DNA of 64,000 nucleotides from contig JADJPE010000005.1 of NCBI GenBank assembly GCA_016713425.1, forward strand, positions 2,356,001-2,420,000, read 5' to 3'. Under the pieces are notes generated by a model. The model searched no databases. It had not been told where the DNA came from and was given only the letters and a program-made list of their open reading frames with translations. The position numbers were made by a program, and so were the translations under genes. This document shows, piece after piece, positions 9,516 to 20,100 of this stretch (positions are counted from its first letter, which is position 1; each line of letters starts with the position of its first letter). Source of the DNA: Deltaproteobacteria bacterium (GTDB lineage: Bacteria > Myxococcota > Kuafuiibacteriia > Kuafuiibacteriales > Kuafuiibacteriaceae).

Positions 9516-12335
9516 TCACGATCCGACGCTGGATCGCGCGGTGAGGATCTCTTGGATGGCTTCGATGCGCGCCGGCTTCAGCAGGTGGTGATCGAAGCCA
9601 GCCTCGATGGCCTGCCGGCGATCGTGGGCCTGTCCATAGCCGGTCAGGGCCACGAGTGTAAGGGCGTTTCCGCTGTCGAGTGTACGGAGTCGACGGGCCA
9701 GCTCGTAGCCGTTCATCCCCGGGAGTCCAATGTCGACGAACACGACATCGGGTGACCGCGCCTCGATCTGTCGCAGCGCCCGATCACCATCGGCGGCGGT
9801 CGATACTTGGTGGCCACGGCGTCGAAGCAACAACGCGAGCGTGTCGGCAAGGTCGAGGTTGTCGTCGACGATGAGGATCCGAAGACCCGTGATCTCGGGG
9901 GGACGCGGCGCTGGGGACGGAGATGACGCGGCTCGTCGCGCAAGGGGGATGACGATCTCGAAGCAGCTCCCACGGTCTAGGCCGTCACTCGACGCGGACA
10001 CACGCCCGCCGTGCATCTCGACGAGTTGCTTGACGAGCGTTAAGCCAAGCCCGAGCCCACCCGATGCACGATCGAGCGTGTGGTCGGCTTGGACAAAGAG
10101 GTCGAAGATGCGCGGCAAGAATTGAGGATCGATCCCACGCCCGGAATCTGACACCTTGAACACGATTTCGCTGCCGGCGCGCTCGATGTCGAGGTGGATG
10201 TCGCCACCTGACGGTGTGTACTTCGCAGCGTTGTCGAGGACGTTTGCCAGAACCTGAGCTAGGCGTGTCGGGTCGCCGTACAAAGTCATCGACTCATGAG
10301 GGCCGGTGATGCGCAGGAGGTGACCGCGCATCTTGGCCATCGACTCAGCGGTATCGAGCGCCGTTCGGATGATGTCCTCGACCGGCACGAGACGCTTGTG
10401 AAGCGCGATTCGCCCGGTTGTAAGGCGGGCGACGTCGAGCAGATCTTCAACCATGCTCGTGAGGTGCTGAGCCTGTCGCCCGATGACCTCGGCCGCCCAC
10501 TGCACCTCGGGGGCCGATTTGGGAGCGATGCCATGCAGGAGCTCGACGGCGCTCACGATGGGCGCCAGTGGGTTTCGGAGTTCATGGCTCAGCATGGCCA
10601 AGAATGAGTCCTTGCGCTTTGTTTCGAGCTCGGCATCGCTCGCAAGCTCCTGGAGACGCTGGCGGGCGCGCGCGAGATCCGTGACGTCAAATGCGAAGAA
10701 GAGTACCGCCACAATGTCGGAGGTCGATCCGAAAACCGGCTGAAGCGAGATGTTGAAGAAGCGGACTTCAGATTCATCGGGCGAAGTGGGTTGGACCTGG
10801 AACGGAACTTCGCGCCGAGACCACGGCTTCGACGTCTCATAGACGTGGCTGAGTGCTTCTTGCATCGCCTCGAACGGCCTCCCGTCGGTCGTGGCGGAGA
10901 GGGTCTCGTAGGCGGCGTTGGCGAAGACGACTTCGTGTCCTCGGCCCTCGATGTAAGCGATGGCGACGGGCGCGTCGTAGAGCGCGCGATAAACCTTGGC
11001 GCGTTCGCGCTCGGCGTCGTCCCGTACCCGCCGGAGCTTGAGCTGCGACTGGATCTTGGCGACCAGCTCACGCGGTGAGAACGGCTTGACGACATAGTCG
11101 TCGGCGCCTCGGTCGAGGCCTTCGATACGGGCACCTTGGCTCGCGCGCGCGGATATCATGATCACCGGAATCGGGGCCGTTTTTGGGTTTCCGCGAATGG
11201 CCTCCATCAAGGCGAATCCGTCGAACGACGGCATGACGAGGTCGCACACGACGAGGTCGGGCGGATCGCTTCCCAGGAACTCGAGCGCAGCTTCACCGTC
11301 CGAGGCCAGATCGATCGCGTAGTGCGGCGCGAGCAAGCGCGCCAAGTAGGCGCGCATGTCGTCGTGGTCTTCGACGATCAGCACGCGGCGTCGCTCTTGG
11401 GCAAGGCTACGCAGGTTGAAGGATATTTCCTCGGTCAGGATGGGCGAAGGCGACGAGAACGAGGATGTCGGCCCGTTGAGCAACGTCGGGTGCGTGCTCG
11501 GGAACCAGTGCTCGATGTCCTCTGTGCTTCGGGACGTGCTGAGGCTCAGGTCGTCGTCCACGGATGCGTCGGCGTTCTCGAGGATTCGGTCTTTCGGGAG
11601 GTGCGCCACGCCGTAGGGCATGGATACCAAGAACGTCGAGCCGAAACCCAGCTTGCTCTCAACGCGAATCGTTCCACCGTGAATCTCTACCAAACGCTTG
11701 GTCAGCGCGAGTCCGATGCCAGTGCCTTGCCTTGCGATCTTGTTGGCCTCGGCGCTTCGGTGGGTCGGGCGTCGGCCTCGGGCGAATCGTTCGAAGATGT
11801 GCCCGAGATCCTCGGGCGCGATCCCACACCCGGTGTCGGTGACCTCGAGAACGAAATGAGTGCCTGCATCTTTGAGCGAAAGCTCGATGCATCCGCGGTT
11901 CGTGTACTTGAGCGCGTTCGATAGGAGATTGAGGACAATTTTCTCCCACGCGCTGCGGTCGACGACCGTGGCTTCTGGTAGCTCATCGCAGTGGACCTGA
12001 ACTTCGAGGCCTGAGTGCCGAGTCGCCTCGCGAAACAGACGCCCGAGGTCGAGGGTAAACTGGGCTAGATCGGTGGGTTGAAAGGTAGAACCACCCGGTC
12101 CTTCGTCGGCCGATGCCAAGTCGAGCGCGGCGGTTACGAGCCGGGTGATCCGCTGGTTGCCGCGCTTGAGTGTCCGGAGCTGGTCTCGGTAGGGTTCGAG
12201 TGCCGGGTCGTCGCTCGACATCAGTTCGGTCAGCGGACCAAGCATGAGCGTGAGCGACGTCCGAAGCTCGTGGCTCAGATCGGCGAGGAGATCGTTCGCC
12301 TGGTTCGCTTCAATGGCGTCTGAGCCTCGAGTCAT
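9516..12335 (-). CDS. hybrid sensor histidine kinase with two kinase modules and two receivers
   Basis: ATG 12335 overlaps the stop of the upstream glycosyltransferase gene (ATGA); longer frames run antisense-like through that gene and were rejected. The 939-residue protein has HisKA with H22, a HATPase ('NLLSNALKYT', 'GTGIGLALTKRLVEIHGG'), a receiver with D365, a PAS domain around 445-555, a second HisKA with H584, a second HATPase ('VLDNAAKYT', 'GLGLGLTLVKQLVEMHGG') and a C-terminal receiver with D868. No signal peptide or membrane segment is visible, so it is probably cytoplasmic. All catalytic motifs look intact. The layout implies an internal multistep phosphorelay. No Hpt domain or DNA-binding output is fused; the neighbouring NtrC-type regulator is one possible partner. 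Confidence 0.93.
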   Translation of the reverse strand: MTRGSDAIEANQANDLLADLSHELRTSLTLMLGPLTELMSSDDPALEPYRDQLRTLKRGNQRITRLVTAALDLASADEGPGGSTFQPTDLAQFTLDLGRLFREATRHSGLEVQVHCDELPEATVVDRSAWEKIVLNLLSNALKYTNRGCIELSLKDAGTHFVLEVTDTGCGIAPEDLGHIFERFARGRRPTHRSAEANKIARQGTGIGLALTKRLVEIHGGTIRVESKLGFGSTFLVSMPYGVAHLPKDRILENADASVDDDLSLSTSRSTEDIEHWFPSTHPTLLNGPTSSFSSPSPILTEEISFNLRSLAQERRRVLIVEDHDDMRAYLARLLAPHYAIDLASDGEAALEFLGSDPPDLVVCDLVMPSFDGFALMEAIRGNPKTAPIPVIMISARASQGARIEGLDRGADDYVVKPFSPRELVAKIQSQLKLRRVRDDAERERAKVYRALYDAPVAIAYIEGRGHEVVFANAAYETLSATTDGRPFEAMQEALSHVYETSKPWSRREVPFQVQPTSPDESEVRFFNISLQPVFGSTSDIVAVLFFAFDVTDLARARQRLQELASDAELETKRKDSFLAMLSHELRNPLAPIVSAVELLHGIAPKSAPEVQWAAEVIGRQAQHLTSMVEDLLDVARLTTGRIALHKRLVPVEDIIRTALDTAESMAKMRGHLLRITGPHESMTLYGDPTRLAQVLANVLDNAAKYTPSGGDIHLDIERAGSEIVFKVSDSGRGIDPQFLPRIFDLFVQADHTLDRASGGLGLGLTLVKQLVEMHGGRVSASSDGLDRGSCFEIVIPLARRAASSPSPAPRPPEITGLRILIVDDNLDLADTLALLLRRRGHQVSTAADGDRALRQIEARSPDVVFVDIGLPGMNGYELARRLRTLDSGNALTLVALTGYGQAHDRRQAIEAGFDHHLLKPARIEAIQEILTARSSVGS

Positions 12336-13237
12336 CCGCCTAACATCTGTCGGATCATCCGACGTGAAAGTCTGCGATACACACCCTTTCGGAAGCGCCA
12401 GGTTCCGAGGAAGTGAATGAAGGCCGCTTGTTGCACGCTGTTCGCGCCTTCGAAGGTCGCGTAACGGTCGATCGGCAAGACCAGCGGTGATTCTGCGTTC
12501 GCGATCAGGAAGTTCGAGGTCACCTGTTCGCTGCCCCATTGTCGCCACGTCTCGTTGCCGACGAAGCCTTCCATCGTCGTCGAAAACGCCTCGAGGGCGG
12601 CACGGTTGAGCTGTCCCCGGGCAAAGCCCGCGAAGCCCGCGCAGCCGCGAACGTATTTGAGCGATTCGCGTCCCGGATATTTCCCGAGCGCGGCCTCGGC
12701 ACGAATCAGCATGTGATTCTGATTGGGATGAGCGCGTGCGAACGCTGCTGCTTCTTCGAGGGACGAGATGCGCTGACCTTCCGTTGTCCCCAGCGTGAAG
12801 GTTTGGTTGCGGGCAACGGCCTCGATGACCTCCGTTGGTCGGTCCAGAGTCAGCGTGTCTGCGTCGAGCTGGATCACGTAGTTGTCGCCGCTGTACTTTG
12901 CGATCGTGTGTATTCGCTCCCACATGCCTCCTCGAGGGCAGGCGCCGACGTCCACCTCCCGGCTGGGGACGAATCGAACTTCTGAGAGGTGCCTTCGAAG
13001 GACCGCGTGGTCGTTGCCTTCGAGTCCATCATCCACGATGACGAAGAACTTGGGTCGGAGGTAACGCGCGAACGACTTCGCGGCGACCAGGAACATCCCA
13101 AGGTCTCGGTGGATGGTCTGGGTGAGGATGACAAGGGAGCTCGCAGGATCGCACCTCAAAGGTGGGGTCTGGGCGATGCGCCGAGTGCCGAAGTCGAACC
13201 AGGCTTTCTTGGCGGAAGTGCGGAAGCGATACAACAT
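12332..13237 (-). CDS. glycosyltransferase-like protein (GT-A type)
   Basis: 301 residues. A central 'NYVIQLDADTLTL' segment carries a DxD-type metal/nucleotide-sugar motif in a Rossmann-like context ('FFVIVDDGLEGNDHAVLRRHL'). Later, 'FVGNETWRQWGSEQVTSNF' resembles the acceptor region of family 8-like or capsular transferases. It probably adds a sugar during surface polysaccharide synthesis on the cytoplasmic side. It lies at the 3' side of a minus-strand group with a flippase and two alpha/beta hydrolases and is coupled by ATGA to the hybrid kinase gene downstream. Substrate cannot be told from the sequence. Confidence 0.7.
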   Translation of the reverse strand: MLYRFRTSAKKAWFDFGTRRIAQTPPLRCDPASSLVILTQTIHRDLGMFLVAAKSFARYLRPKFFVIVDDGLEGNDHAVLRRHLSEVRFVPSREVDVGACPRGGMWERIHTIAKYSGDNYVIQLDADTLTLDRPTEVIEAVARNQTFTLGTTEGQRISSLEEAAAFARAHPNQNHMLIRAEAALGKYPGRESLKYVRGCAGFAGFARGQLNRAALEAFSTTMEGFVGNETWRQWGSEQVTSNFLIANAESPLVLPIDRYATFEGANSVQQAAFIHFLGTWRFRKGVYRRLSRRMIRQMLGG

Positions 13238-13305
13238 GTCGGAGCATTATTGCTCGGTGCCGGACGCAGCGCAATGTCGCGTAGGCTTGCCTCCCCGTCC
13301 TCGAC

Positions 13306-13350
13306 GTCACGACCTATGCGTTTACGACCTCTGCGTTTACGACCTCTGCG
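13306..13350. repeat. 15-bp tandem repeat next to the flippase stop codon
   Basis: Three copies of tttacgacctctgcg (the first with two to three changes) end exactly at base 13350; the flippase stop codon occupies 13351-13353. The array fills most of the spacer to the glycosyltransferase gene. Confidence 0.85.
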
Positions 13351-14844
13351 TCACGCGTCGGGTGTGCGTGAGCTCTCGTTCACACCCGAAGACGTCCCCT
13401 TCTTGGACTTCTTGCGCCTGGACTCGAGGATCTCCTTGGCGGTCTTCACCAAGCGCGTGACGTCGGAGCGGCGGGCCACGCCAAACACGAAGAGGAGAGC
13501 GATGTAAATCCCCGCCGCGGGTATAACAAGGACTGCGCGCCACGGCCAGTCCGAGAACGCGTACAGGAATGCTGAAGAGGCCGCGATGGCGAGCGTCGAA
13601 AGGAAGCTCCACAGGAGGCCGCTTCGCATGTCGGGCTTGCACGAACGCCACATCAGTGCGGCGAGGGCGATGGCGAGGGCTACCAAAGCGAGGTTCTGGG
13701 CAATGACGACGCCCGCGAGCCCCAACACGTGACCGAGGGGATAGAGGAACACAGAAATGGTCGCTACGAAGGCGATGCCCGCGTAGAGTGGGAAACTCGG
13801 CTTGCCTTCTGCGATGGCGTAGTGGCCGGTCGTCATGAGGAAGCAACTGACCGGTATGCCCTGGATTCCAAGGATGAAGAGCGTGGGAATTTCGGCCCAT
13901 TTCTCGTCGATGCTCATGAGCTGGAACAGGAGTGGGACGCCGCCGGCGACCATGACACCGATCAGCGGGAACGCGATGAGACAGAGACGCGTGAGCTCGC
14001 GATACAGCCGGGGACGGTCCTCCGTTTCTTTCACGAGACCGGGCAGAACCTGGTGGCTGAGCGCCTCGATCGGAATCTGAATGAACTGCCACAGGTACTC
14101 GAGGAGGCCGATGACGCCCATGGCGACGGTCCCGAGCACGCCGCGCGTGTAGGCCATTCTGATGTAGGCGCCGCCCTGTCCTACCAGTCCGGAGCCCCAC
14201 GTTGGCAGCATGAAGCGGAGGGAGTCTCGGACGAATCCGTGCGGGACCCTTCGCTTCAATGCCTCGGTCCACTCGATCCCGGCCGCCGCGGGCAGCATCC
14301 AGAGGCCGACGAAGCCGGTAATGACCAATGCAATCAGGTCGCCGTAGATGAGGGCTTCCGGGAGATCGGTGAGGAGGAGGAATCCGAGCTGAAAGACCGT
14401 CGTCGAGAGCGATCCGACGACCACGATTCGCGCCTCTCGCCGCGCATCGAGACGCGTTCGAATGATGAGCCGACTGAGCGTCGTCACGACGAGCCATGGC
14501 GCGCCCCAAAGTGCCATGGCCATCGTCCATTTCCAGCCGAAGCCTACGCCCAAGGACGCAAGGCCGCAGAGGACGAGCAGCGCGAAGAAGACCCGATAGG
14601 CTAGGGCGCCGTAGTGCTTTCTTGCCTCGTCGTCCGTCGTCGCGAACTTCTGAATGGTCTGCGCCGCGCCGGAGGTCAGAAAGATGTGCACGAGCCCATA
14701 GAACATCACGTACGTGTTGTAGTCGCCGAAGTTCTCTTTCGTGCGGATCTTGGCCGCCAACATATTCGCGGCAAACGAGAGAACGCGCACGACGCTCGTC
14801 GCGACGAACATGTACGCCGCGTTTCCGGCCACCCGCTTCAGCAT
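13351..14844 (-). CDS. oligosaccharide flippase (Wzx/MOP superfamily)
   Basis: 497 residues with about a dozen hydrophobic segments in the usual Wzx pattern, beginning 'AAYMFVATSVVRVLSFAANMLAAK' and with paired Arg/Lys-rich loops. It should move lipid-linked oligosaccharides across the inner membrane. The C-terminus after the last helix is a short Lys/Arg/Ser-rich cytoplasmic tail. It lies between a hydrolase gene (48 bp upstream) and the glycosyltransferase gene (113 bp downstream), all on the minus strand, so a surface-polysaccharide operon is likely. A longer overlapping frame on the same strand (13337-14956) is an Arg-rich shadow. Confidence 0.88.
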   Translation of the reverse strand: MLKRVAGNAAYMFVATSVVRVLSFAANMLAAKIRTKENFGDYNTYVMFYGLVHIFLTSGAAQTIQKFATTDDEARKHYGALAYRVFFALLVLCGLASLGVGFGWKWTMAMALWGAPWLVVTTLSRLIIRTRLDARREARIVVVGSLSTTVFQLGFLLLTDLPEALIYGDLIALVITGFVGLWMLPAAAGIEWTEALKRRVPHGFVRDSLRFMLPTWGSGLVGQGGAYIRMAYTRGVLGTVAMGVIGLLEYLWQFIQIPIEALSHQVLPGLVKETEDRPRLYRELTRLCLIAFPLIGVMVAGGVPLLFQLMSIDEKWAEIPTLFILGIQGIPVSCFLMTTGHYAIAEGKPSFPLYAGIAFVATISVFLYPLGHVLGLAGVVIAQNLALVALAIALAALMWRSCKPDMRSGLLWSFLSTLAIAASSAFLYAFSDWPWRAVLVIPAAGIYIALLFVFGVARRSDVTRLVKTAKEILESRRKKSKKGTSSGVNESSRTPDA

Positions 14845-14892
14845 GGCTCTGTGTGCGGTTACTCGGCCGCGGAGTCAAGGGCCGCCGTTGGT

Positions 14893-15921
14893 CTACGTGC
14901 GCTTCAATCGTCGCTCGATCCACCCGGAGATAATCTCCAAGAGCTCGTCCTGCCACTTCCGCATCGAGAAGACATGGTTCGCGTGCGGAACGCGATGGAT
15001 CTCGATCAATTCCTCGTAGGCGGGGTCATCCGTCCAGAAGCAGTCCACGAAGTACCTTTGGAACCGGTCGGCCAGCCAGTCGTCTTCTCCGTAGACCACG
15101 AGGGTCGGAGTGCGGCGCGCCATGAGCGCGTCCAGGGCTACGAGGATTCGCGGGTTGAAGTCGGGCGGCGGCATCGCGATGTGTCGGCGCTTTCGCCGCG
15201 CCTTGCCGTCCTTCACGCCCTGGACTCGATCGCGCGCCACTCTCAACTTCTGATTCGAGATTGCGAGGGCTTTCTGCCATCCGCCGCGCATCAAGACGCC
15301 CGTCTTGTGCAACAGCTCAGTCCGCTGCGCCTCGTCGGAAAGAAGAGAACGCCAAGCCTTGAAAGAGGCGCGGTTCTTTCGGGTGACCTCCTTCAGGTGC
15401 TCGTAGGCCGCGCCCGGAAGCACTTTGCTTGTACCGTGCTCGTTGAGCAGGGCCCAATACACGGGGAGTCCGAGCAAGATGACGCCGGAGACGTCGGACC
15501 TTTTCGCGCCGGTGTACAGGGCGCTGAACGCGCTGGCCGACAGCCCACCGGCAATCATCTTTCGGGGTTGAACCCGGGTGCGGAAGGCATCGAGCGCAGC
15601 GTCAAAATCAGGGACGAAACTGCCCGCGGCGGCGATATTTTGAACGACCTCGAACAGATGCCTCTCGGCTGGTCCCGTGGACTCGCCCCGCCCGCGTGAG
15701 TCGAACCGAAGCGAAGGATAGCCCCGCGACGCGAGGACGTCGCAGTAGTAGGGGAACTCGATTGTCGTACCGAGGCGCCCGTAGATCCCTGCGTCACCGA
15801 ACACGATCCCGACATCGGGCCGCGCTTCATTCGTGCCGACGGCCGCGCTCGCTTCGGCCGGGCTCGTGAGAATTCCGGTGAGCGTCTCACCTTGCGAGTC
15901 GAAGACGACGACATCCTTCAT
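14893..15921 (-). CDS. alpha/beta hydrolase (exosortase-associated type 1-like)
   Basis: 342 residues with an alpha/beta-hydrolase core: 'GIVFGDAGIYGRLGTTIEFPYYCDVLASRGYPSLRFDSRGRGES' near the N-terminus, a nucleophile elbow 'GGLSAS' and a late 'VPHANHVFSMRKWQDEL' supplying the catalytic His. The elbow is GxSxS rather than the common GxSxG. Proteins of this kind occur in pairs near exosortase and exopolysaccharide genes. Its start overlaps the stop of the second hydrolase gene (ATGA). A role in trimming or transferring an ester on a surface polysaccharide is an inference from context. Confidence 0.75.
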   Translation of the reverse strand: MKDVVVFDSQGETLTGILTSPAEASAAVGTNEARPDVGIVFGDAGIYGRLGTTIEFPYYCDVLASRGYPSLRFDSRGRGESTGPAERHLFEVVQNIAAAGSFVPDFDAALDAFRTRVQPRKMIAGGLSASAFSALYTGAKRSDVSGVILLGLPVYWALLNEHGTSKVLPGAAYEHLKEVTRKNRASFKAWRSLLSDEAQRTELLHKTGVLMRGGWQKALAISNQKLRVARDRVQGVKDGKARRKRRHIAMPPPDFNPRILVALDALMARRTPTLVVYGEDDWLADRFQRYFVDCFWTDDPAYEELIEIHRVPHANHVFSMRKWQDELLEIISGWIERRLKRT

Positions 15922-16814
15922 GTGGGTTCCTTGGCGTCCGGCGCGCCCTCAGTTCGATCCAGCCAAGCGAAGGTGCGCTCGTAGACCTCCGGCGACGCGT
16001 TCGTGAAGAACATTCCATGGCGCCAAAGGGCGACGTCCTGGACGACCGTGTCGACCTCACAAGGCGTTCCTCGCTCGACCAGCTTCGATGCGAAGGTCTT
16101 GACTCGGGCGGGAACCGGGGTGGGCCGCTCGTCGAGGTGAAGGATGAGCGTGCGCGCTGTGATCGAGGGCGGATTCTCGACGAGATCGATCTTTTGCATC
16201 GCTTCGATCATGGCTTTCGAAAGTGGGAAGCCCATGTCGACGACGTTGAGGTCGTAGCCTTCGACCATGGAGGGACGGTCCCCGAGGATGTTTGCGACAA
16301 TCTGATCTCGCGTGAGCCGCACTGCGGAGAAGAGCCGGGTCTGAAGCGCGACCGTCTTTCGAAGCTCCCCGTAGAGGTACGCCCAGGGCTGAGGGACGGG
16401 TTCCCAGAGCACAAGGGACTCGATGTCGCTGCGGCCGTCGGCGATCATGGCGGCGAGTGTGGCGCCGAATCGAACCCCAAGGAGGATGAAGCGCGTGCAG
16501 CCCGACCGCCGGGCCAGCTCGGCCATGGCGGCCTCGGCGTCGCTCTTCATCTGCTCGGGCGTCGAATCCGTGAACGCCCCATCGCTGTCGCCGTAGCCAG
16601 AGTAGTCGAACCGCAGGCTTGGCACGCCGCGCGCCGCCATGGCTCGCCCAAAGAAAGTCAGACGTGTCCGGGCGTAGGCGTAGTCGCCGCCAAACCCGTT
16701 CATCATCACCATGCCGACGTCGCCGGCCGCTCGATCTCCGGGTCCGAAGAAGACCGCGAGTAAGTTACGTCCCGCATGCTCGAAGAAGTAGGTTTGCGGC
16801 GGAGGCGGACTCAT
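15918..16814 (-). CDS. alpha/beta hydrolase-fold protein lacking the nucleophile Ser (exosortase-associated type 2-like)
   Basis: 298 residues, first gene of the minus-strand polysaccharide group. The fold is evident from 'VMMNGFGGDYAYARTRLTFFGRAMAARGVPSLRFDYSGYGDSDG'. At the elbow position the sequence reads 'LLGVRFGATLAAM', so Arg replaces the nucleophilic Ser; I recall the same change ('GLRLGA') in exosortase-A-associated hydrolase 2. A catalytic role by the normal Ser-His-Asp mechanism is therefore unlikely. It may bind or position a partner, most simply the neighbouring hydrolase with which it is translationally coupled. Confidence 0.72.
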   Translation of the reverse strand: MSPPPPQTYFFEHAGRNLLAVFFGPGDRAAGDVGMVMMNGFGGDYAYARTRLTFFGRAMAARGVPSLRFDYSGYGDSDGAFTDSTPEQMKSDAEAAMAELARRSGCTRFILLGVRFGATLAAMIADGRSDIESLVLWEPVPQPWAYLYGELRKTVALQTRLFSAVRLTRDQIVANILGDRPSMVEGYDLNVVDMGFPLSKAMIEAMQKIDLVENPPSITARTLILHLDERPTPVPARVKTFASKLVERGTPCEVDTVVQDVALWRHGMFFTNASPEVYERTFAWLDRTEGAPDAKEPT

Positions 16815-17163
16815 CTGAGGCTTGCGTCCCGAGTCAGGTACCCGGATTTGCTGCGGGTAAACTGAGCCAAGATGCCGATCGAGGCAAGCCCCTGGGCACC
16901 GCGACCGGGGTGGCCGTGATGAACCGGCTACACGCTACGATGGGTGCGTGAGCCTGCGCCGCGAAGCGTCGGGGTGTGCGGCCTCATATGTGGGGCATGA
17001 GCGGGCTTCTCGGAGCGCTGCGCCTTCGAACCTACGTGAACGAAGATCCACGAGTACGCCCCTAAGGACCTGATAAATGAGAGAATCTGCCCGTCGCCTG
17101 GTTACGCGCCTTTGGACCCATTTGTGCTCATCCGCTTGAGTCCTGCTACTCTTCGGATGTCGA
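16815..17163. other. intergenic region between divergent polysaccharide operon and TreY-like gene
   Basis: This 349-base spacer separates two outward-facing units and must hold their promoters. I see no convincing -35/-10 pair, RNA structure or conserved small ORF in it. Confidence 0.5.
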
Positions 17164-20100
17164 ATGCACGTTTGGCTTCCAACCTCGGGTCGTCCTGATG
17201 CAGACGCATCGGCGTCGGCATCTGGATTGGTCTCTGGGGTGGCATCGACATGGGCATCAGCGTCGGCATCGGCACCGGAGTCCACGTCGGCCCCGGCATC
17301 GAGGCGTGGCGTCGTCTATCGTCTGGAAGACGGCCATGACCTCGAGAACGCGATGGACGTGTTGCGAGACCTCCAGGCACTGGGCGTTCGTCGCGTGGTT
17401 CTTCCCTCGACGGAGGGTGCTCTGACCCAGCCCGATGCACTCGCGCTTTGGCTTCGGGCTGCACGCTCGTCGAGCATCGAGACGGTGTTTCGGCTTCGCC
17501 CATCGCGTGTTTGTGTTCATGACCTTGAATGCGCATGGTGGCGAGATGTCCTTGAGTGGGGACCGGTCTCGGCCTCCGCTTCCTTCTTTGACATCGAGTG
17601 GGCGACGCCGGGATTTCGAACCGCGGGGCGCATTGCGTTGCCATTGCTCGAACGTCCGTATGGGATGACGCTCGAGGCGGGTGAATTCTCGATTTCGTAT
17701 CGGCCTAAGGTCGGACGTTTCGTTATCACGTACCGCGGACGGACGTTGCCGGTGAGTCCGTCCGTGTATGGGCGCATCTTGGAGCTGCCGCTTACGCGTT
17801 TGCGAACGAGCGAGAGTGCGGATGACCCGGCCGTCGAAGCCCTCCAATCTCTCGTCTACTGGTTCTTTGCGCTCCCTTCCGTGCACCCGTTGGTGGCCGA
17901 CCCGGATCTTTGGCGTCGACCATCCTCTTGGCCGTTGCCGTCCGCCTTCGACGCTCGTTCGGAGATGGACGTTGGACGTCCTCCTACGCGGCACGTGAAA
18001 GAAAAATGCGAAGAGCTCGCGATTCTCGTCGACGCCGATCGGCGCGTCGCCGAAGAACTGACGCGCACACTCGACGCGATCAACGGCATCCCTGGCAACG
18101 CCGAAAGTCTCATCGCGATCCATCGAATACTCGAGCTCCAGCCCTACCGCCTCGTCGAGAAGCAGGGGGCCGAGGGTCATATCAACTACTGGCGCCGCTT
18201 GGGCGATACCGACGAGACTGTCTGTCGGGTCGAGGATGTCGATGTGTTTCGAGCGACCCACGCGCCGCTCTTGGCGCTGCTTTCGCAGGAAGAAGGCGTC
18301 GTCGGACTCGAGATCGAAGACCTCGGTGAGATCGGACGTCCTCGCGCCTATCTTGCGCATCTGGCTTCGATCACCCAAGTCGATGTGACGGCACGCGCCG
18401 TCACGTTCGACCTCTCTGATTTCTCGCGAGATGTGCGCTTCGTGCTGCAGGACTCGTTAGGCGCGCTTCGCCTCGACCGCATCGAACGTCGCATGCGCCG
18501 CCTAGAGGATGACTTGGAGGGCTTACGGCGGCGGATCCTCCGCAAGGCCATCGATCGAGTCTTCGTTTCGGAGGTCGAACGCATGAGCGTCGATGTCGAA
18601 CGACTTGCGGCCCGCTCTTGGCATTCCTCGGACTTCACCTCGAGCAACATCCGTCGCGCTCTGCGTTGGATGGGCGCTGAGCTTTCGCCCCGGAATCTTA
18701 CCGCACCTCTTTGGTTCTCCGACGTGTGCCCGTTTCAGGAGAGCTTCTCGCATCCGTCGACCGTCAAGGCTCGCGCGCCGTCCTCGATCCAACCGGTCAT
18801 CTCGTTCATCGAGCAGATGTTGGACGCCGGATGGGGGGAGGGCGCGAAGGATGGTCAGCGCTTCGACATCAGTGACGTCGAGGCTTTCCGCGACCATTTC
18901 CGCAAGTTTGTTTACGCGGCCGCCATGCACGCGAGGCAGAGCGAGATCTGGCTCAGCACACCGTGGTCTCGACCTGGTACCGAGGGCACGGTGACGGCGT
19001 GGTCTCGAAGTGGTGTTGACACCCGCGCCGAATTCCATCGTCGTTGCCAAGAGCGTCTAGCTCTCGATGAAGCGCGCCTCATGGACACCACCGCGAGGAA
19101 CGCGTTGTACGGCGAGGATGTCGAGGCCCGCTTCGATGCGATGAGCGAGCTCTCGGACGATTGGGCGCGCCAGCTCCGGGTTCTGAGTCGACGCGTGTCG
19201 GCGCCGTTTCGAGGCGACGCGGAGATCTTTCTGCGCCTTCTCGTTGGGACTTGGACGTCTCATGGTTCCGGGCAGGATTCAGCGCAAGGACCGGGTTCCG
19301 ACTACGACTACGCGGACTCGATCATCGCGTTCGCGTTGGCCGCGCAGGCGGCCAAGGAGAGCACGGACCGGATGGCCCCGACGCGCGTCGATGAGGACGA
19401 GACGCCGCGTCCCACCGGTGCGTCGGGTCGAGCGGCCTGTCGCGCGCTTCTCCGGGATCTCTTTCGCGATGTCACCGCATCGGTTGGTCCTACTGAGGCC
19501 TCGGGCTGCGCCGTTCTCACCGGAAGTTTGGGCGTGTTCCAGAAGCGCGTCGCCTGGCTTGGGGCTCTCAACAGTCTTAGCCGCCTCGTATTGAAGCACA
19601 CGGTGCCCGGGGTGGCGGTGACCTGTGAGGGAAACGAGGCGTGGGATCTTCGTCTCAAGGGGGACGGAGTCACGGCCTCTCGAATGTCGAACGACGGGCG
19701 ACTCCCGGTCCGGCCCACGTCGAGGCGGTTGGCAACGACGCCTGAGCATCGGCGTCAGCTTCTGAGTGAAGTTCGCAGGCTCGAGGACGAGGGGCCGCTC
19801 GACGTGCAGCGGGCGAAGCGGCTCTTTGCGGCGTGGGAAAGCGGGCTTCCAAAGGTCTATTTCCTGAAGCGCTTGATCGACGTCCGCCACCGCTTCGACG
19901 CGCTCTTCCAGGAGGGAGAGTACCACCCGGTGCCCATCGAAGGTGCAGCCTCTCAGCATCTCGTCTGCTTCGTCCGACGTCTCGAGGGGCAAACGGCCCT
20001 GGTGTGTGTGAGCCGGCTGTTTGCCTCGATGGGGGCCGAGCCCGGCGCGCTGTTTCCGGCGTCGATTTGGACGCGGACCCGGCTCGCGCTCGACGGTATC

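Noticed and set aside
12336..12923. N-terminal extension of the hybrid histidine kinase
   Set aside because: The extra 196 residues are Arg-rich and lie over the glycosyltransferase gene. ATG 12335 overlaps that gene's stop and starts a good HisKA domain.
13337..14956. A 539-codon frame on the flippase strand
   Set aside because: It is a shifted, Arg/His-rich shadow of the flippase gene, which has proper membrane segments.
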